This document shows, in pieces, positions 41,166 to 50,157 of a stretch of DNA of 64,000 bases. Position 1 is the first letter of the stretch. Every line of letters starts with the position of its first letter. Source of the DNA: Hymenobacter sp. 15J16-1T3B (lineage in GTDB: Bacteria; Bacteroidota; Bacteroidia; Cytophagales; Hymenobacteraceae); NCBI RefSeq assembly GCF_020711235.1, contig NZ_JAJFAV010000002.1:62001-126000 (forward strand), read 5' to 3'. Under the pieces are notes generated by a model. The model was not told where the DNA came from. It ran no database searches and was given only the letters and a program-made list of their open reading frames with translations. The translations under genes were made by a program, and so were the position numbers.

Positions 41166-41537
41166 CTACCACTTCCGGAAAATCACGTACACCGCCGCCA
41201 CCAGCAGCCCGAAGCCCACGAGGTGGTTCCAGCGCAGCGTGTCGGACTTGAACACGAACACCGCGCACAGCGTGAATACCGTCAGCGTGATGACCTCCTG
41301 GATGACTTTGAGCTGGAACAGGGTGAACGGGCCGCCGTTTTCGTCGAAGCCCAGCCGGTTGGCCGGCACCTGGAACGCGTATTCGAACAGGGCCAGGCCC
41401 CAGCTCAGCAGCACCACGCCCACCAGCCCGGTCTTGGCAAACCAGGGCAGCTTTTTGAAGTACAGGTGCCCGTACCAGGCGAAGGTCATGAAGAGGTTGG
41501 AAACGCAGAGCAGGGCAATGGTGAGGGTGGCTTTCAT
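41166..41537 (-). CDS. DMT/DUF486 family small membrane protein
   Basis: A 123-residue protein with four hydrophobic segments and the DUF486 pattern: TFAWYGHLYFK, a second segment VVLLSWGLALFEYAFQVPANRLG, then FTLFQLKVIQEVITLTVFTLC and a final YVIFRKW. The family is a small DMT-type transporter-like group of unknown substrate. The ATG at 41537 opens directly into the first membrane segment. CATCTTTG at 41580-41587 (minus) resembles a -7 element. No linked partner. Confidence 0.88.
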   Translation of the reverse strand: MKATLTIALLCVSNLFMTFAWYGHLYFKKLPWFAKTGLVGVVLLSWGLALFEYAFQVPANRLGFDENGGPFTLFQLKVIQEVITLTVFTLCAVFVFKSDTLRWNHLVGFGLLVAAVYVIFRKW

Positions 41538-41644
41538 AAGAGGCGGCAACAAGACAAGCCCGGTCAAAGCGGCCCGGCGCAAAGATGCTACGACGCGGAC
41601 GTAGGTGCAGGTTGCCAAACCGGCCCCTGCCTCAACGGACGAGC

Positions 41645-42853
41645 TTAGTACGCGTACGTCAGCGCCAAGCCCAGGTGGTTCACGTCGATGAGAAACGAGC
41701 GGCCGGTATTGGGGAAGCCGTGCGTCTGTTCGTAGCGCAGGCCGGCGCCGAGGTGGTGCGTGCCGACGCGCAGCAGCAGCCCCGCTTCGGCCTGCACGCC
41801 GCGGCCGATGCCCCCGTAGTACAGGTCGAATTCCTGGGGCGGGGGAGCCGCCGCCGAGCCGCTGTACTGGTTGTTCCAGTGCATGCGGCCGCGCACAATG
41901 TGGCTCACGTGCCCGCCTGCCTGCAGGTAGGGCCGCCAGCCCGCGTCGGCTGGGCGCAAGGTGTAGCGCACGTTCACGGGCAGGCGGAGCAGGCCGCCCG
42001 TGGTGCGGTAGCGCATGGTCTGCACGTAGTCGGTGGTGGGCACCGGCTGGCTGGCGGTGTTGTCGGCGCGGAGGCTGCCCAGGGTCAGGCCGGCCACCAG
42101 GCCGAGGTGGGCGTTGAAGGGCACTTCGACCGAGGCGCCGAGCGTCGGGGCGAGCGGGCCGGCGGCGGCCTTGCGCCGGGCGAGGTAAGGGTAAAAGAAC
42201 TGCCCTTGGGCCAAGCCTGCCTGCACCGCCCAGCGCACCGGCTCCCGTTCGGCCTTTGGACTCGGGGCCTGCACGGCCGCTTGCGGGTATGCGCAGCGGT
42301 TGTAGTTGAGCACGTAGCGGCGCAGGTCGGCCGCCGAATAGGCATAGCGGCCGGCGTAGGCCACCGTGGTGTTCACCGTTGGGCAATCGGCAAAGGCCGT
42401 TTGCAGCACCTGGGCAAACTGCTCGCGCCTGAGCGGCATGGGGCTGCGGCCGGGCTTGTCGAGGTAATAGGGAGCGGGCAGCTGCCCGGTCGGGTCGCGG
42501 TACAGGCTGGCCGGGCCCGCCACCAGCACCTCCAGCAGCGCCGTCAAGTGCGCGTCGGCGCGGGGCACCTCGCAGCGGCGGAAGTGCGGCCCGCCGGGGC
42601 TACCGGCGGCCAGCAGCTCGGGCAATCCGTACGGGCGAAACGCCACCGCTGGGCCGGTCCGAAACAGCACCTGCGGCTGGGCGCGGCCGGCCCGGCGCAG
42701 GTCGACCTCGCCCCGCAGCGTGTCGGCCGGGGCGCTGGCCAGCACTACGTAGCCGGGTCGGGCATGAGCTAGTTGGGCGCGGGCTGTGGGCGCGGCCATC
42801 AACAGGCCGGCCGCCGCGCACAGCCCACACCGCGAATAGAAAGCGGATAACAT
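41645..42853 (-). CDS. Exported outer-membrane barrel-like protein
   Basis: A 402-residue protein. The signal peptide is GLCAAAGLLMAAPTARAQ. The first half (about 30-220) has segments such as GYVVLASAPADTLRGEVDL and a DCPTVNTTVAYAGRYAYSAADLRRYVLNYNRC stretch. The second half (about 230-400) is a set of amphipathic strands (GLVAGLTLGSLRAD, GLLRLPVNVRYTLRP, YLQAGGHVSHIVRG, HHLGAGLRYEQTHGF, NHLGLALTYAY) like PorT/outer-membrane protein barrels. The final residue is aromatic (Tyr), as in barrel proteins. The first-half domain is of the kind often annotated only as hypothetical. The ATG at 42853 begins the signal peptide. Confidence 0.78.
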   Translation of the reverse strand: MLSAFYSRCGLCAAAGLLMAAPTARAQLAHARPGYVVLASAPADTLRGEVDLRRAGRAQPQVLFRTGPAVAFRPYGLPELLAAGSPGGPHFRRCEVPRADAHLTALLEVLVAGPASLYRDPTGQLPAPYYLDKPGRSPMPLRREQFAQVLQTAFADCPTVNTTVAYAGRYAYSAADLRRYVLNYNRCAYPQAAVQAPSPKAEREPVRWAVQAGLAQGQFFYPYLARRKAAAGPLAPTLGASVEVPFNAHLGLVAGLTLGSLRADNTASQPVPTTDYVQTMRYRTTGGLLRLPVNVRYTLRPADAGWRPYLQAGGHVSHIVRGRMHWNNQYSGSAAAPPPQEFDLYYGGIGRGVQAEAGLLLRVGTHHLGAGLRYEQTHGFPNTGRSFLIDVNHLGLALTYAY

Positions 42854-42905
42854 GGTAAACGCGGTATGAAAGCTTCGGGGTGGCAAGAATAACACGTCGG
42901 CCGCC

Positions 42906-43889
42906 CTAATCCACGTGCCCGCGGGTTTCCACGGCCGGGGCGGCTTGCTCCTGCTTGTCTTGCAGGGCCAGTTCGCGCATCTGCGCCTCGTTGAGCTTGG
43001 GCAGGTTGCTCAGGTCGGGCTGGCCCGCATCCACCCAGCAGGTAAACCAGAACGCGCCCACCAGCCGCGTGGCCAGGCGCATCTGCCGTTCTACCTGCCC
43101 GTTGAGCCGCTGGTGGTACTCACGGCTAAACTCCTGCGAGTACACCCGCACCGTGCCGCGGCCGCGCTCCTCGAAGCTGTATTTGTGGTCCTCGGGCATT
43201 TTCTGCGTCAGCTCCCGCTCGAAGCGCAGCACCGAATCGACGGCGGCGCTGCTGCGCGCCACGGTGGCCCAGATGACGTCGGTGGGCTTGGTCAGGTAGG
43301 GCGCCGGGCCGGTAAAGAAGTCGTAATTCTGGGCCAGCAGCTCGGGCAGGCGCGACTCCCACAGCCCGTGAATGCCGCGCTGCCCGGTGAATTGCCCGTT
43401 GTAGTTGTGGGTGGTGTGCAGCGGCACGCAGGCATCGGCTACGTAGTGGCCCAGGTCGGCCGAAAGGCTGATGATGCGCTCTGCGTCGCGCGAGCGGAAG
43501 GCCTCGGTGAGCTGGTTTTTCATGCGCACCACGTGCCAGGGCACGATGCCGTGGCGCTGCAGGGAGTCCTCGCCGAAGCGGGCCACCGCGTCGGCGTAGT
43601 TGCGCGGCAGCTTGTAGGCGGCCGAGTCGCCGTACACGTCCAGGTCGATGAAGTGGCGCGGGGCCTCGCCGGCCACCACGTTGCGGCGCGAATCGGGCCG
43701 GGTGGCCTGCACCGTGAGGTACTCGATGCGGCTTTTGTAGAAGCCTATCATCTCGGGCGGCAAGGTGAACACGGCCAGCCGGTTGATGCTGCGGTGCCCG
43801 AAAAAGCCCCAGGCGCGGGAGTCGGGCCGGGGCGGGGCCAGCCAGAGCACGAGGGCCAGGAAACCAGCAAAGACGGGACGGCGGAGCAT
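42906..43889 (-). CDS. S1/P1-like zinc-dependent phospholipase C family protein
   Basis: A 327-residue exported protein. The N-terminal motif WGFFGHRSINRLAVF supplies the first zinc ligands in this fold: the N-terminal tryptophan and a histidine. Further ligand segments are RHFIDLD, ISLSADLGHYVADACVPLHTTHN and GIHGLWESRL, which match the HxxxD pattern of the trinuclear-zinc S1/P1 nuclease and phospholipase C superfamily. The signal peptide is short (LALVLWLAPPRPDSRA). It is likely periplasmic; whether it acts on lipid or nucleic acid is not clear. The last 40 residues (LSNLPKLNEAQMREL) are a helical tail. Confidence 0.87.
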   Translation of the reverse strand: MLRRPVFAGFLALVLWLAPPRPDSRAWGFFGHRSINRLAVFTLPPEMIGFYKSRIEYLTVQATRPDSRRNVVAGEAPRHFIDLDVYGDSAAYKLPRNYADAVARFGEDSLQRHGIVPWHVVRMKNQLTEAFRSRDAERIISLSADLGHYVADACVPLHTTHNYNGQFTGQRGIHGLWESRLPELLAQNYDFFTGPAPYLTKPTDVIWATVARSSAAVDSVLRFERELTQKMPEDHKYSFEERGRGTVRVYSQEFSREYHQRLNGQVERQMRLATRLVGAFWFTCWVDAGQPDLSNLPKLNEAQMRELALQDKQEQAAPAVETRGHVD

Positions 43890-43930
43890 AAGGAGTGGGC
43901 TGGACGGTTTGGCCTACCCAAAGAAAGCAA

Positions 43931-43955
43931 AAACGCCCGGCTCGGCCGGGCGTTT
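43931..43955 (-). terminator. Terminator after def (minus strand)
   Basis: A perfect 11-bp stem, AAACGCCCGGC/GCCGGGCGTTT, with a 3-nt loop. The minus-strand sequence runs on into TTTTGCTTTCTTT, a good U-tract, about 30 bp past the def stop. Confidence 0.9.
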
Positions 43956-43984
43956 CGCAAATAAATCAGGTGTCAACGAGCCGT

Positions 43985-44572
43985 TTAGCGGCCGCGCTGC
44001 CCGGCAAAGCGCATGCGGTAGTCGGCCTTGGCGTCGCCCTTGGCAATGCGGGCCAGCTTACTTTTGATGATCTGCTTTTTGAAGGCCGAAATCTTGTCCG
44101 TGAACAGCACGCCCTCCAAGTGGTCGTACTCGTGCTGAATCACGCGAGCCGTCATGCCCGAGAAGCCTTCCTCGCGCACCTGCCGGTTTTCGTCCTCGTA
44201 GCGGATGATGATGTCGGGCTGGCGAAACACCCGCTCGCGGATGCCGGGAATGCTCAGGCAGCCTTCCTCGAAGGGCCACTCCTCGCCCGATTCCTTGAGG
44301 ATGACGGGGTTGATGAAGGCGCGCTTCACGCCGGCTTCGGCCGGGGCATCATCGTCCTCGTCGTCCTCGGTCATGGGGGCCGAGTCGATGACGAACAGGC
44401 GGACGCTCTTGCCGATTTGGGGGGCGGCCAGACCCACGCCGTGGGCGTAGTACATGGTGTCGTACATATCGGCAATGAGCTTCTGCAGCTCATCAGCCGA
44501 AAAGTCGGCGGGAATGTCCTTGGCGCGGGCTTTGAGCACCGGGTCGCCGTAGGCCACAATGGGGTAAATCAT
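43985..44572 (-). CDS. def: Peptide deformylase
   Basis: A 195-residue Fe/Zn enzyme that removes the formyl group from nascent N-formylmethionine proteins. The three family motifs are intact: GVGLAAPQIG, EEGCLSIPG (Cys ligand) and QHEYDHLEG (two His ligands and catalytic Glu). A charged insert, DDEDDDAPAEAGVK, lies between motifs 1 and 2, longer than in E. coli Def. The start ATG at 44572 overlaps the ruvX stop by 4 nt. The window's Fmt-like gene is 10 kb away and not linked to def, unlike the common fmt-def arrangement. Confidence 0.97.
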   Translation of the reverse strand: MIYPIVAYGDPVLKARAKDIPADFSADELQKLIADMYDTMYYAHGVGLAAPQIGKSVRLFVIDSAPMTEDDEDDDAPAEAGVKRAFINPVILKESGEEWPFEEGCLSIPGIRERVFRQPDIIIRYEDENRQVREEGFSGMTARVIQHEYDHLEGVLFTDKISAFKKQIIKSKLARIAKGDAKADYRMRFAGQRGR

Positions 44573-44988
44573 AACGGACGGGAGTCGAGAAAAGATTGCA
44601 GGATGATGGTGGCGCTGATGCGGTCCACCAGGGCTTTGTCGCGGCGGGCTTTCTGGCCCAGGCCGCCGTCGCGCATGGTTTGGTGCGCCATGCGGGTCGT
44701 AAACCGCTCGTCCACTTCGTGCACGGGCACCTCGGGCAACTCGCGGCGCAGCTTGCGCACCACGCCCACCACGGCCGAGGTCGAGTCGGTGGCCTCGTTC
44801 ATGAGCGTGCGCGGCATGCCGATGACGATGCCCGCCAGACCGCCTTCCTGCTGGTGGTACTTCTTCACGAAGTCAAACAAGTCCTTGCTGTGAATCGTGT
44901 CGAGCGGAGTGGCAATGAGCTGCAGCGGGTCCGTTACGGCCAGGCCCACGCGCTTGTTCCCGTAGTCGATGGCAAGGAGGCGGGGCAT
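44569..44988 (-). CDS. ruvX: Holliday junction resolvase RuvX (YqgF family)
   Basis: A 139-residue RNase-H-fold protein. Motifs: AIDYGNKRVGLAVTD (catalytic Asp), GIVIGMPRTL, HEVDERFTTRMA (catalytic Glu) and ALVDRISATIILQSFLD (catalytic Asp). It belongs to the YqgF family, which acts in 16S rRNA maturation and/or junction cleavage. The ATG at 44988 is chosen because it starts directly at the first strand; an upstream in-frame start would add 33 residues without family resemblance. Co-transcribed with def (4-nt overlap). A -7 box TATCTTTG lies 56 bp upstream. Confidence 0.93.
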   Translation of the reverse strand: MPRLLAIDYGNKRVGLAVTDPLQLIATPLDTIHSKDLFDFVKKYHQQEGGLAGIVIGMPRTLMNEATDSTSAVVGVVRKLRRELPEVPVHEVDERFTTRMAHQTMRDGGLGQKARRDKALVDRISATIILQSFLDSRPL

Positions 44989-45440
44989 AGGGGGCGGGGC
45001 AACGAGCAAACAATCAGCGGCGCCAATGCGGCGCCGCGGCCCGCAAAGATACGGCGGCCGGGCGGCATGACGGTGAGCCGGCGGCAACGTTGCCCGACGC
45101 CGGAGCCGGCGTACAGCGTGTGCGGGGAGAAGCCGGGGTAGCAGTACTGGCCGCGCCGGACCCCGGGAGCCGACGGGAGCTGCTAGAGCCTGCTATAGAC
45201 TACTGAATCAACAAGCGGTTTCGGCACATGGGCCGAACGCACTAGAGGCCCGCTACACAGGACGTCTTTTGGATGGACAATTATTCCTGCTGCAGAAGGA
45301 GCCCAGCTGAAAAAGCCTCGACTGCTCTGAAAGGGGATAACAGATTTTAGGGAGGGCCGGGCCGCTTTTCTATTTTTAGCCCCGCCTTCAACTCGGGGAG
45401 CTATCCGGTCCGAGTATTTCTCCCCCTTATTCTTAAGCAT
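44989..45440. other. 452-bp region between ruvX and the RCC1 gene
   Basis: It contains the ruvX -7 box near its left end; the rest shows no recognisable gene. An open frame on the minus strand (45183-45491) has no protein-like features and overlaps the RCC1 start, so I do not call it. Confidence 0.45.
45044..45051 (-). promoter_or_regulatory. -7 box TATCTTTG for ruvX-def
   Basis: Exact match to TAnnTTTG on the minus strand, 56 bp before the ruvX ATG. No -33 TTTG is visible in the GC-rich stretch upstream. Confidence 0.5.
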
Positions 45441-47957
45441 TTGACGTACGTTTCCGCTTTTGCCCGTATTTATTGGCCCGCGCTGGGGCATCTGCTCAAC
45501 GCCTGCGGCCGGGCTGGCCTGCTAGTCTGCCTGCTCATAGCCAGCTTGCTCGGCGCGCGGCCCGCCGCCGGGCAGCGCGTGGCGGGCGGCGCCGAGCATT
45601 CCGCGGCCATTTACCCCGACGGCACGCTCTGGACCTGGGGCAACAATGAATACGGGCAGCTCGGCATCGGTTCGGTGACGCAGCAGCCCTTGCCTGTGCA
45701 GGTGGGCACCGACCATTGGCGCGGCGTAACCTGCGGGCAGGACTTTACGGTAGCCGTGCGCACCGATGGCACGCTGTGGGCCTGGGGCCGCAACGGCTAC
45801 GGGCAGCTGGGCGACGGCTCAGCCTACGGCGCCACGCGCCTAGCACCGGTGCAGATCGGCTCGGCTACCAACTGGCAGAGCGTCAGCGCGGGCTTCGGGC
45901 ACGTGCTGGCCGTGCGCCAGGACGGCACGCTCTGGGCCTGGGGCAGCAATACGTTCGGCAAGCTCGGGGACGGGAGCACGGCGGCGGCCCGCCCCACGCC
46001 GGTGCAGATTGGCACGGATACCGACTGGCAGAGCGTATCGGCGGCCTATACCCACTCGGCGGCCCTGAAAACCAACGGCACGCTCTGGACCTGGGGCAGC
46101 AACAGCAACGCACAACTGGGCCTCGGTACCACCGCCGCCCAGGCGTCCATCCCCACCCAGGTGGGCACCGATACCAACTGGCGCAACGTGAGTACCGGCT
46201 ACCTCTACACCGTGGCCGTGCGCCAGAACGGTACCCTGTGGGGCTGGGGCAGTAGCGGCCTGGGCCGCCTGGGGCTGGGTACGTTCGGCATTGTGCGCAA
46301 TACCCCTCAGCAGCTCGACGCGGGCACCACTTGGCTGCGGGCCGTGGCGGGCTCCTCGACCACGCAAAATGCTACCCTGGTGTTGCGCCAGGACGGCACG
46401 CTGTGGTCCTGTGGCAACAACAGCGACGGGCAGCTGGGCAACAGCAGCAGCACCGTCAGCTGGCGCGACACGCTGCGGCAGGTGGGCCAGGCCACCGACT
46501 GGCTGGACGTAACCAACGGCCTGCGCCAATGCGTGGGCGCCCGCGGCGACGGTTCCATTTGGGCCTGGGGGCAGAACTCCTGGGGACAGGTGGGCAGCGC
46601 TGCTGTGGAAATAGGCAACCGCACCCGACCCGTGCAGATTGGCGGCAATACCACCTGGGCCAGCCTGGACGCCGGTGACGCCTACACCTTGCTGCGCCGC
46701 CAGGACGGCACCTTGTGGGCTTGGGGGTTCAATAGCAGCGGTCAGCTCGGCGACGGCACTACCACCCAGCGTAATGCCCCGGTACCCATTGGCACGGCTA
46801 CTGGCTGGGTGAGCACCAGCGCCGGCGCGGAAAACTCCTTTGGGGTGCGTCAGGACGGTACCCTCTGGGGCTGGGGCCGCAACAGTCAGAGTGAACTGGG
46901 CGACGGCGGCACTACGTCGCGTTCCACGCCCGGGCAGATCGGCTCGGCTACCAACTGGCAGAGCGTCAGCGCGGGCTTCGGGCACGTGCTGGCCGTGCGC
47001 CAGGACGGCACGCTCTGGGCCTGGGGCAGCAACACCAATGGCCAGCTCGGGGACGGTACGACCACCCAGCGCCGTACGCCGGTGCAGATCGGGACGGCTA
47101 CCAACTGGCGCTTGGCTCGGGCGGGCTACCAGTACTCGGTGGCCGTGCGCCAGGACGGCACGCTCTGGGCCTGGGGCGTCAACAGCAACGGCCAGCTGGG
47201 CGACGGCACGACCACCCAGCGCCTACAGCCCGGGCAAGTAGGTACGGCCACCAACTGGCTGAGCGCGGACGTGAACTACTACCACACCCTGGCCATCCGC
47301 GTCGATGGCACGCTCTGGGCCTGGGGCCGCAACAGCCAGGGAGAACTGGGCGACGGTACCACTACCCAGCGCACCGCGCCCGTGCAGATTGGCACGTCTA
47401 TCAATTGGCAGTCCGTCAGCGCCGGCGGACACGGCACGCCTTACTCCGTGGCCGTACGCCAGGACGGTACGCTCTGGACTTGGGGTAACAACAACAACGG
47501 GCAACTGGGCGACGGCACCACCGCGGCCCGCTCCACGCCGGGTCAGATCGGGATGGGCAGCAACTGGTTGGTCGCCCAAGCTGGGCTAGAGCACAGCGTG
47601 GCCGTGCGCCAGGACGGTACCCTGTGGGCCTGGGGCAGCAATACCTGGAACGCGTCCCTGACCGGGCCGAACTACACCACCTACGTACCTCTGCTCGTAT
47701 ACCCGTTGAACGTAACGGCGACGCGTCCGCCCGTGGCATCCTTCCTGCACTTAGCCCCCAACCCTGCTCACGACCAGGTGCAGGTGCCCGGCGTGGGCCC
47801 GGCCGCCGAGCTGTTCCTGCGCGACGTACAGGGGCGGCTGGTACGTACTGGCCGTGGCACCCGCCTAAACCTGAGCGGCCTGGCTGCCGGAATCTATCTG
47901 CTGCAGGTTTCCTCGCCCGGCCAGAGCCTGCGCACGGCACGGCTGCTCGTTGAATAA
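45441..47957 (+). CDS. T9SS-exported RCC1-repeat protein, two predicted seven-bladed propellers
   Basis: An 838-residue protein made almost wholly of about 51-residue RCC1-type repeats. I count 14 repeat signatures of the form GTLWxWGxNxxGQLGDG; two depart from the pattern (GSIWAWGQNSWGQVG, GTLWSCGNNSDGQLG), and the last is incomplete. Fourteen repeats would make two seven-bladed beta-propellers. A signal-like segment (GRAGLLVCLLIASLLGARPAAG) precedes them. The C-terminal 75 residues are a T9SS sorting domain (SFLHLAPNPAHDQVQVPGVG, LFLRDVQGRLVRTGRG, GIYLLQVSSPG). The start is TTG at 45441, the only in-frame start before the signal peptide. Function unknown; probably surface binding. Confidence 0.85.
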   Translation: MTYVSAFARIYWPALGHLLNACGRAGLLVCLLIASLLGARPAAGQRVAGGAEHSAAIYPDGTLWTWGNNEYGQLGIGSVTQQPLPVQVGTDHWRGVTCGQDFTVAVRTDGTLWAWGRNGYGQLGDGSAYGATRLAPVQIGSATNWQSVSAGFGHVLAVRQDGTLWAWGSNTFGKLGDGSTAAARPTPVQIGTDTDWQSVSAAYTHSAALKTNGTLWTWGSNSNAQLGLGTTAAQASIPTQVGTDTNWRNVSTGYLYTVAVRQNGTLWGWGSSGLGRLGLGTFGIVRNTPQQLDAGTTWLRAVAGSSTTQNATLVLRQDGTLWSCGNNSDGQLGNSSSTVSWRDTLRQVGQATDWLDVTNGLRQCVGARGDGSIWAWGQNSWGQVGSAAVEIGNRTRPVQIGGNTTWASLDAGDAYTLLRRQDGTLWAWGFNSSGQLGDGTTTQRNAPVPIGTATGWVSTSAGAENSFGVRQDGTLWGWGRNSQSELGDGGTTSRSTPGQIGSATNWQSVSAGFGHVLAVRQDGTLWAWGSNTNGQLGDGTTTQRRTPVQIGTATNWRLARAGYQYSVAVRQDGTLWAWGVNSNGQLGDGTTTQRLQPGQVGTATNWLSADVNYYHTLAIRVDGTLWAWGRNSQGELGDGTTTQRTAPVQIGTSINWQSVSAGGHGTPYSVAVRQDGTLWTWGNNNNGQLGDGTTAARSTPGQIGMGSNWLVAQAGLEHSVAVRQDGTLWAWGSNTWNASLTGPNYTTYVPLLVYPLNVTATRPPVASFLHLAPNPAHDQVQVPGVGPAAELFLRDVQGRLVRTGRGTRLNLSGLAAGIYLLQVSSPGQSLRTARLLVE
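45851..45949 (+). repeat. 99-bp exact direct repeat within the RCC1 gene, copy 1
   Basis: Identical over 99 bp to 46934-47032 and offset by 1083 bp, exactly 361 codons or seven repeat units. This is too identical for ancient repeats and indicates recent duplication of a whole propeller or gene conversion. Confidence 0.9.
46934..47032 (+). repeat. 99-bp exact direct repeat within the RCC1 gene, copy 2
   Basis: Second copy of the element at 45851-45949. The flanks differ: g46933 against t45850 on the left, and aacacc against aatacg on the right. Confidence 0.9.
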
Positions 47958-48323
47958 AGCGGGCTTACTGACGGGCCCACGCTTGGCGCATGACCAGCCG
48001 CGGCGCCGGCGCGGGAGGGGCTTGTGACTAGGGAACAGGGGGCTAACCCTGTGCTCATACGTGCTGAACGGCGCGGCACATGAGTCTGCGCCGCCTGATA
48101 AGCTGGGTGGGGTTGAATAAGTATAGGACTTCCGACTTGGCTTCTCGGGTACAAGGACAATGGTCTAAAAACTGTTATTGTTTTATATGTAATTGGCTTT
48201 TTATCTGAAAATGGCCGGCGGCCTAGGCTGAGCCCAAGCACCTCGGAATAGTTGAAGTAAATTTGACTAGTATTCTGAGTCTCAGTCGCCCTTATTGCCC
48301 ACTTCTCCTCGCCCGCGCCGCCG
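47958..48323. other. 366-bp region before the CtpA-like gene
   Basis: AT-rich from about 48150 to 48210 (ttattgttttatatgtaattggc) and with a TAAATTTG box at 48258-48265. Frames crossing it show nothing protein-like. No terminator or RNA recognised. Confidence 0.45.
48258..48265 (+). promoter_or_regulatory. -7 box TAAATTTG for the CtpA-like gene
   Basis: Exact match to TAnnTTTG, 58 bp before the ATG at 48324. No convincing -33 element. Confidence 0.4.
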
Positions 48324-50024
48324 ATGACCCCTGCTTCCCGTCCCGACGCCTCGCAGCCGGAACCGGCCGCCGCGCGTGCGCTGCGCAGCCGCTGGCAGCG
48401 CTGGCGGCAGCCGCTGCTGCTGGGCGCGGCGCTGCTGAGCGGGGTGTTGCTGGGCTCGAACCCCTTCCGGCCCTCCGACCAGAACCCCGACGCCACGGCC
48501 CGCGGCTACCTCAAGTTCAAGGAAATCCTGAGCTACGTGGACCGCGAGTACGTCGACACGGTCAACGCCGAGGAGCTGTCGGACTACGCCATCAAGCGCA
48601 TGCTGGAGCGTCTCGACCCGCACTCCGTCTACATCCCGGCCAAGGAACAGCAGCAGGCCGCCGCGTTCTTGCAGAGCGACTACGACGGGGTGGGCGTGGA
48701 ATTCAACCTGTTTCGCGACACCGTCACGGTGGTGTCGCCGCTGAGCGGCGGGCCCGCCGAGCAGGCCGGCCTGCAGCCCGGCGACCGGGTGCTGGCCATC
48801 GACGGGCAGAGCGTATCGGGCCAGCACCTGAGCACCGACCAGGTGTTTGCCCGGCTGCGCGGGCCCCGCGGCAGCACCGTGCGCGTGCTGCTGCTGCGCC
48901 GCGGGCAGACGCGCCCGCTGACCTTCGCCATGACGCGCAACCGCATTCCGAACACCTCGGTGGACGTGGCCGCGCTGCTGCCCGACGGCGCGACGGGCTA
49001 CATCAAAATCAGCCGCTTTGCCGCCGGCACCTACGAGGAATTTAAGGAGGGCTTGGGCCGCCTGAAGCGCGAGGGCATGACGCGGCTCGTGCTCGATTTG
49101 CGCGGCAACCCCGGCGGCTACCTCGACCGCGCCACCAAGATTGCCGACGAATTCATCGGCGGCACGCGCAAAATCGTGTACACCGACGGCAAGGGCGACC
49201 AGTACGACACCCAGACGTTTTCGCGGGTAGCCGGCGAGTTCGAAGACGGTCCGCTGGTGGTTATCGTCGACGAAGGCTCGGCCTCGGCCTCCGAGGTGCT
49301 GGCCGGGGCCTTGCAGGACCAGGACCGCGCCCTAGTGGTGGGCCGCCGCTCCTTCGGCAAGGGCCTGGTGCAGCAGCCCATTACGCTGTCCGACGGCTCG
49401 GAGCTGCGCCTGACCATTGCCCGCTACTACACGCCCTCGGGCCGCTGCATTCAGAAGCCCTACCGCGACGGCGTGGCCGCCTACGACAAGGATCTGCAGG
49501 AGCGTTACAGCCGCGGCGAGGCCTTCCACGCCGACAGCGTGCATTTCGCCGCCAACCTGCGCTTCCGCACTTCCCACGGCCGCACCGTGTACGGCGGCGG
49601 CGGCATCATGCCCGACGTGTTCGTGCCGCGCGACAGTTCGGCCCAGAACCGCTACTACGCCCGATTGCAGGGCGCCAACCTAGTGCGCGAGTTTGGCCTG
49701 CAGCTCTACCAAGACCACCGCGAGGAACTGGCCCAGCTCACCTTCGAGCAATTCCACAAGGCCTTCGACATTAGCGACGTGCAGCTGCAGGCCCTGGCCG
49801 CCCGCGCCTCGCAGGAGAAAATCCGGCAGGATGCCGTGGCCCTGCGCCGCTGCACGCCGGCCCTGCGCAACCAGCTCAAAGCCCTGGTGGCCCGCAGCGC
49901 CTACGGCAAGGACGCGTACTTCGCCGTGCTGCGCGACCAGGACCACGAGCTGATGCAGGCGCTGCAGTCCTTGCAGGACGCCAACGCCAAACTGGCCCTG
50001 AGCGGCGAGACGAGCGGGCAGTAG
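48324..50024 (+). CDS. C-terminal processing peptidase (S41A, CtpA/Prc-like)
   Basis: A 566-residue S41 serine protease. An N-terminal membrane anchor (PLLLGAALLSGVLLGSNPF) precedes the PDZ domain (YDGVGVEFNLFRDTVTVVSPLSGGPAEQAGLQPGDRVLAIDG). The catalytic fold has the nucleophile serine in DEGSASASEVLAGAL and the lysine in GRRSFGKGLVQQ, the Ser-Lys dyad of the family. The C-terminal 170 residues are helical (QQALQSLQDA-like). Such enzymes trim periplasmic or surface proteins. It may be anchored by the N-terminal segment or exported after cleavage. Confidence 0.93.
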   Translation: MTPASRPDASQPEPAAARALRSRWQRWRQPLLLGAALLSGVLLGSNPFRPSDQNPDATARGYLKFKEILSYVDREYVDTVNAEELSDYAIKRMLERLDPHSVYIPAKEQQQAAAFLQSDYDGVGVEFNLFRDTVTVVSPLSGGPAEQAGLQPGDRVLAIDGQSVSGQHLSTDQVFARLRGPRGSTVRVLLLRRGQTRPLTFAMTRNRIPNTSVDVAALLPDGATGYIKISRFAAGTYEEFKEGLGRLKREGMTRLVLDLRGNPGGYLDRATKIADEFIGGTRKIVYTDGKGDQYDTQTFSRVAGEFEDGPLVVIVDEGSASASEVLAGALQDQDRALVVGRRSFGKGLVQQPITLSDGSELRLTIARYYTPSGRCIQKPYRDGVAAYDKDLQERYSRGEAFHADSVHFAANLRFRTSHGRTVYGGGGIMPDVFVPRDSSAQNRYYARLQGANLVREFGLQLYQDHREELAQLTFEQFHKAFDISDVQLQALAARASQEKIRQDAVALRRCTPALRNQLKALVARSAYGKDAYFAVLRDQDHELMQALQSLQDANAKLALSGETSGQ

Positions 50025-50157
50025 CGCGAAGCGCTGCGGCCCGTGTCGGTGAACGAAACAGGTGAACAACCGACGTTCGAACGTCAGCGACGATGCGCGA
50101 AGCAGCGCTTTGCGCCATTGGACGGCCGGCAGTTTGCGCTACCACGCGCTACCGGCA

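Noticed and set aside
41538-42386. Long N-terminal extension of the DUF486 frame
   Set aside because: It is antisense-free but only a frame shadow of the barrel-protein gene; the DUF486 protein begins cleanly at the ATG at 41537.
45441-45450. TTGACGTACG shared with the core of the 42-bp palindrome at 1201-1210
   Set aside because: Only 10 bases, and here it includes the start codon of the RCC1 gene; no palindrome surrounds it.
45183-45491. Minus-strand open frame of 102 codons before the RCC1 gene
   Set aside because: No domain, signal or sensible composition, and it overlaps the start of a real gene.
50072-50085. 14-bp palindrome GACGTTCGAACGTC
   Set aside because: Perfect but short, with no repeat partner or clear position relative to a promoter; chance is likely in a window of this size.
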